A stretch of DNA of 64,000 nucleotides from Monilinia fructicola (taxonomy: Eukaryota; Ascomycota; Leotiomycetes; Helotiales; Sclerotiniaceae). Under the pieces are notes generated by a model that worked only from the letters and a program-made list of their open reading frames with translations, was not told where the DNA came from and ran no database searches. The stretch covers positions 372,001-436,000 of the forward strand of contig VICG01000014.1 of assembly GCA_008692225.1 (NCBI GenBank). Reading direction: 5' to 3'. Made by a program: the position numbers and the translations under genes. Numbering within the stretch: position 1 is the stretch's first letter; each line of letters begins with the position of its first letter. Shown piece after piece: positions 63,665-64,000 of this stretch.

Positions 63665-63974
63665 CTAGTAAAGCTTGTGCTCCAAAGTCATATCATTTTC
63701 AGGCTCAAGACCAACACAAGCACGGAAGATGTTGGTCAAAGCACCACGTTGCTTAGCAAGAGCATTAACAACTGGAGCTCCAGGTGGAGTCAAAGGTGCC
63801 TTGAGCATATAACTAAGAATGCTGAGAACACTGTGAAAGCTCTTGTAATCCTTGTTGGTAGCACCATCAGTGCAATGAGCCTTCCATTGAATACGAGTCA
63901 TCATCTCGGCAATGACAACAAGATCAATGATCAATGGAGAAGCAAGAAGAGAATCCTCACAGACATTGAAGAGA
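63665..63974 (-). CDS. ino1: Inositol-3-phosphate synthase, last exon (partial)
   Basis: This enzyme turns glucose 6-phosphate into inositol 3-phosphate with bound NAD, the first step of inositol and phosphatidylinositol synthesis in the cytosol. Only the C-terminal exon, about 100 residues, lies in the window. It reads [18 protein letters not shown], then [40 protein letters not shown] and GLEPENDM, all hallmarks of the family's C-terminus. The acceptor is at 63975-63976 (ATGAATAG), with a CTAAT branch site just before, so the intron runs to the window edge. The rest of the gene lies beyond 64000 on the minus strand. The UAS-INO promoter element is not in view. Confidence 0.92.
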
Positions 63975-64000
63975 CTATTCATGATTAGTGTAATGTGGAA

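Noticed and set aside
1..64000. CRISPR arrays, bacterial operons or prophage
   Set aside because: Spliced eukaryotic genes throughout, no spaced direct-repeat arrays and no phage genes.

Overview
The window is nuclear DNA of a filamentous ascomycete. The genes have short introns (about 47-100 bp) with GT...AG ends and CTAAC/CTGAC-like branch points. It carries a DASH subunit, a Sim4-type kinetochore subunit, a hydrophobin-like gene, a GH28 endopolygalacturonase, a GH31 glucosidase, a DUF3405 protein and a P450. The polygalacturonase and the overall style suggest a plant-associated Leotiomycete of the Botrytis/Sclerotinia kind. That placement is inference; no marker gene proves it.

Layout. 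From 1 to 8.7 kb I see no well-supported gene. From 8.7 to 24.7 kb lies a gene-dense block: a TPX2-like microtubule-associated protein (-), dad2 (-), sgo1 shugoshin (+, divergent from dad2), vps29 (-), a decayed short-chain dehydrogenase (-), a VOC-domain protein with a membrane tail (-), and fta4 (-). Four of these seven act, or are likely to act, at the kinetochore, centromere or spindle. From 24.7 to 31 kb there is a hydrophobin-like secreted protein (+) and a Zn2Cys6 transcription factor (-). From 31 to 45 kb there is a 0.5 kb inverted-repeat element, a secreted GH31 alpha-glucosidase (+), a seven-exon P450 (-), about 2.2 kb of extremely AT-rich repeat debris that looks RIP-mutated, and a DUF3405 type II membrane protein (+). 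From 45 to 53.9 kb and from 55.2 to 61.3 kb the DNA is gene-poor, with an endopolygalacturonase (+) between the two stretches. The right end holds an OB-fold/zinc-ribbon protein (-) and the last exon of inositol-3-phosphate synthase (-), which runs off the window.

How the genes work together. Dad2 (DASH ring on microtubules), Fta4 (Sim4/CCAN inner kinetochore), Sgo1 (cohesin protection, PP2A and CPC docking) and the TPX2-like protein form a loose segregation group. The polygalacturonase, GH31 enzyme and hydrophobin-like protein are secreted and face the host or substrate.

Quality note. Three otherwise intact genes (fta4, the Zn2Cys6 factor, GH31) each carry exactly one single-base length error in a homopolymer, and the TPX2-like gene has an unexplained frame change. 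Either the assembly keeps homopolymer errors or these genes are mutated. The short-chain dehydrogenase has several independent lesions and looks truly dead. Exon joins were worked out by eye from splice sites and reading phase.
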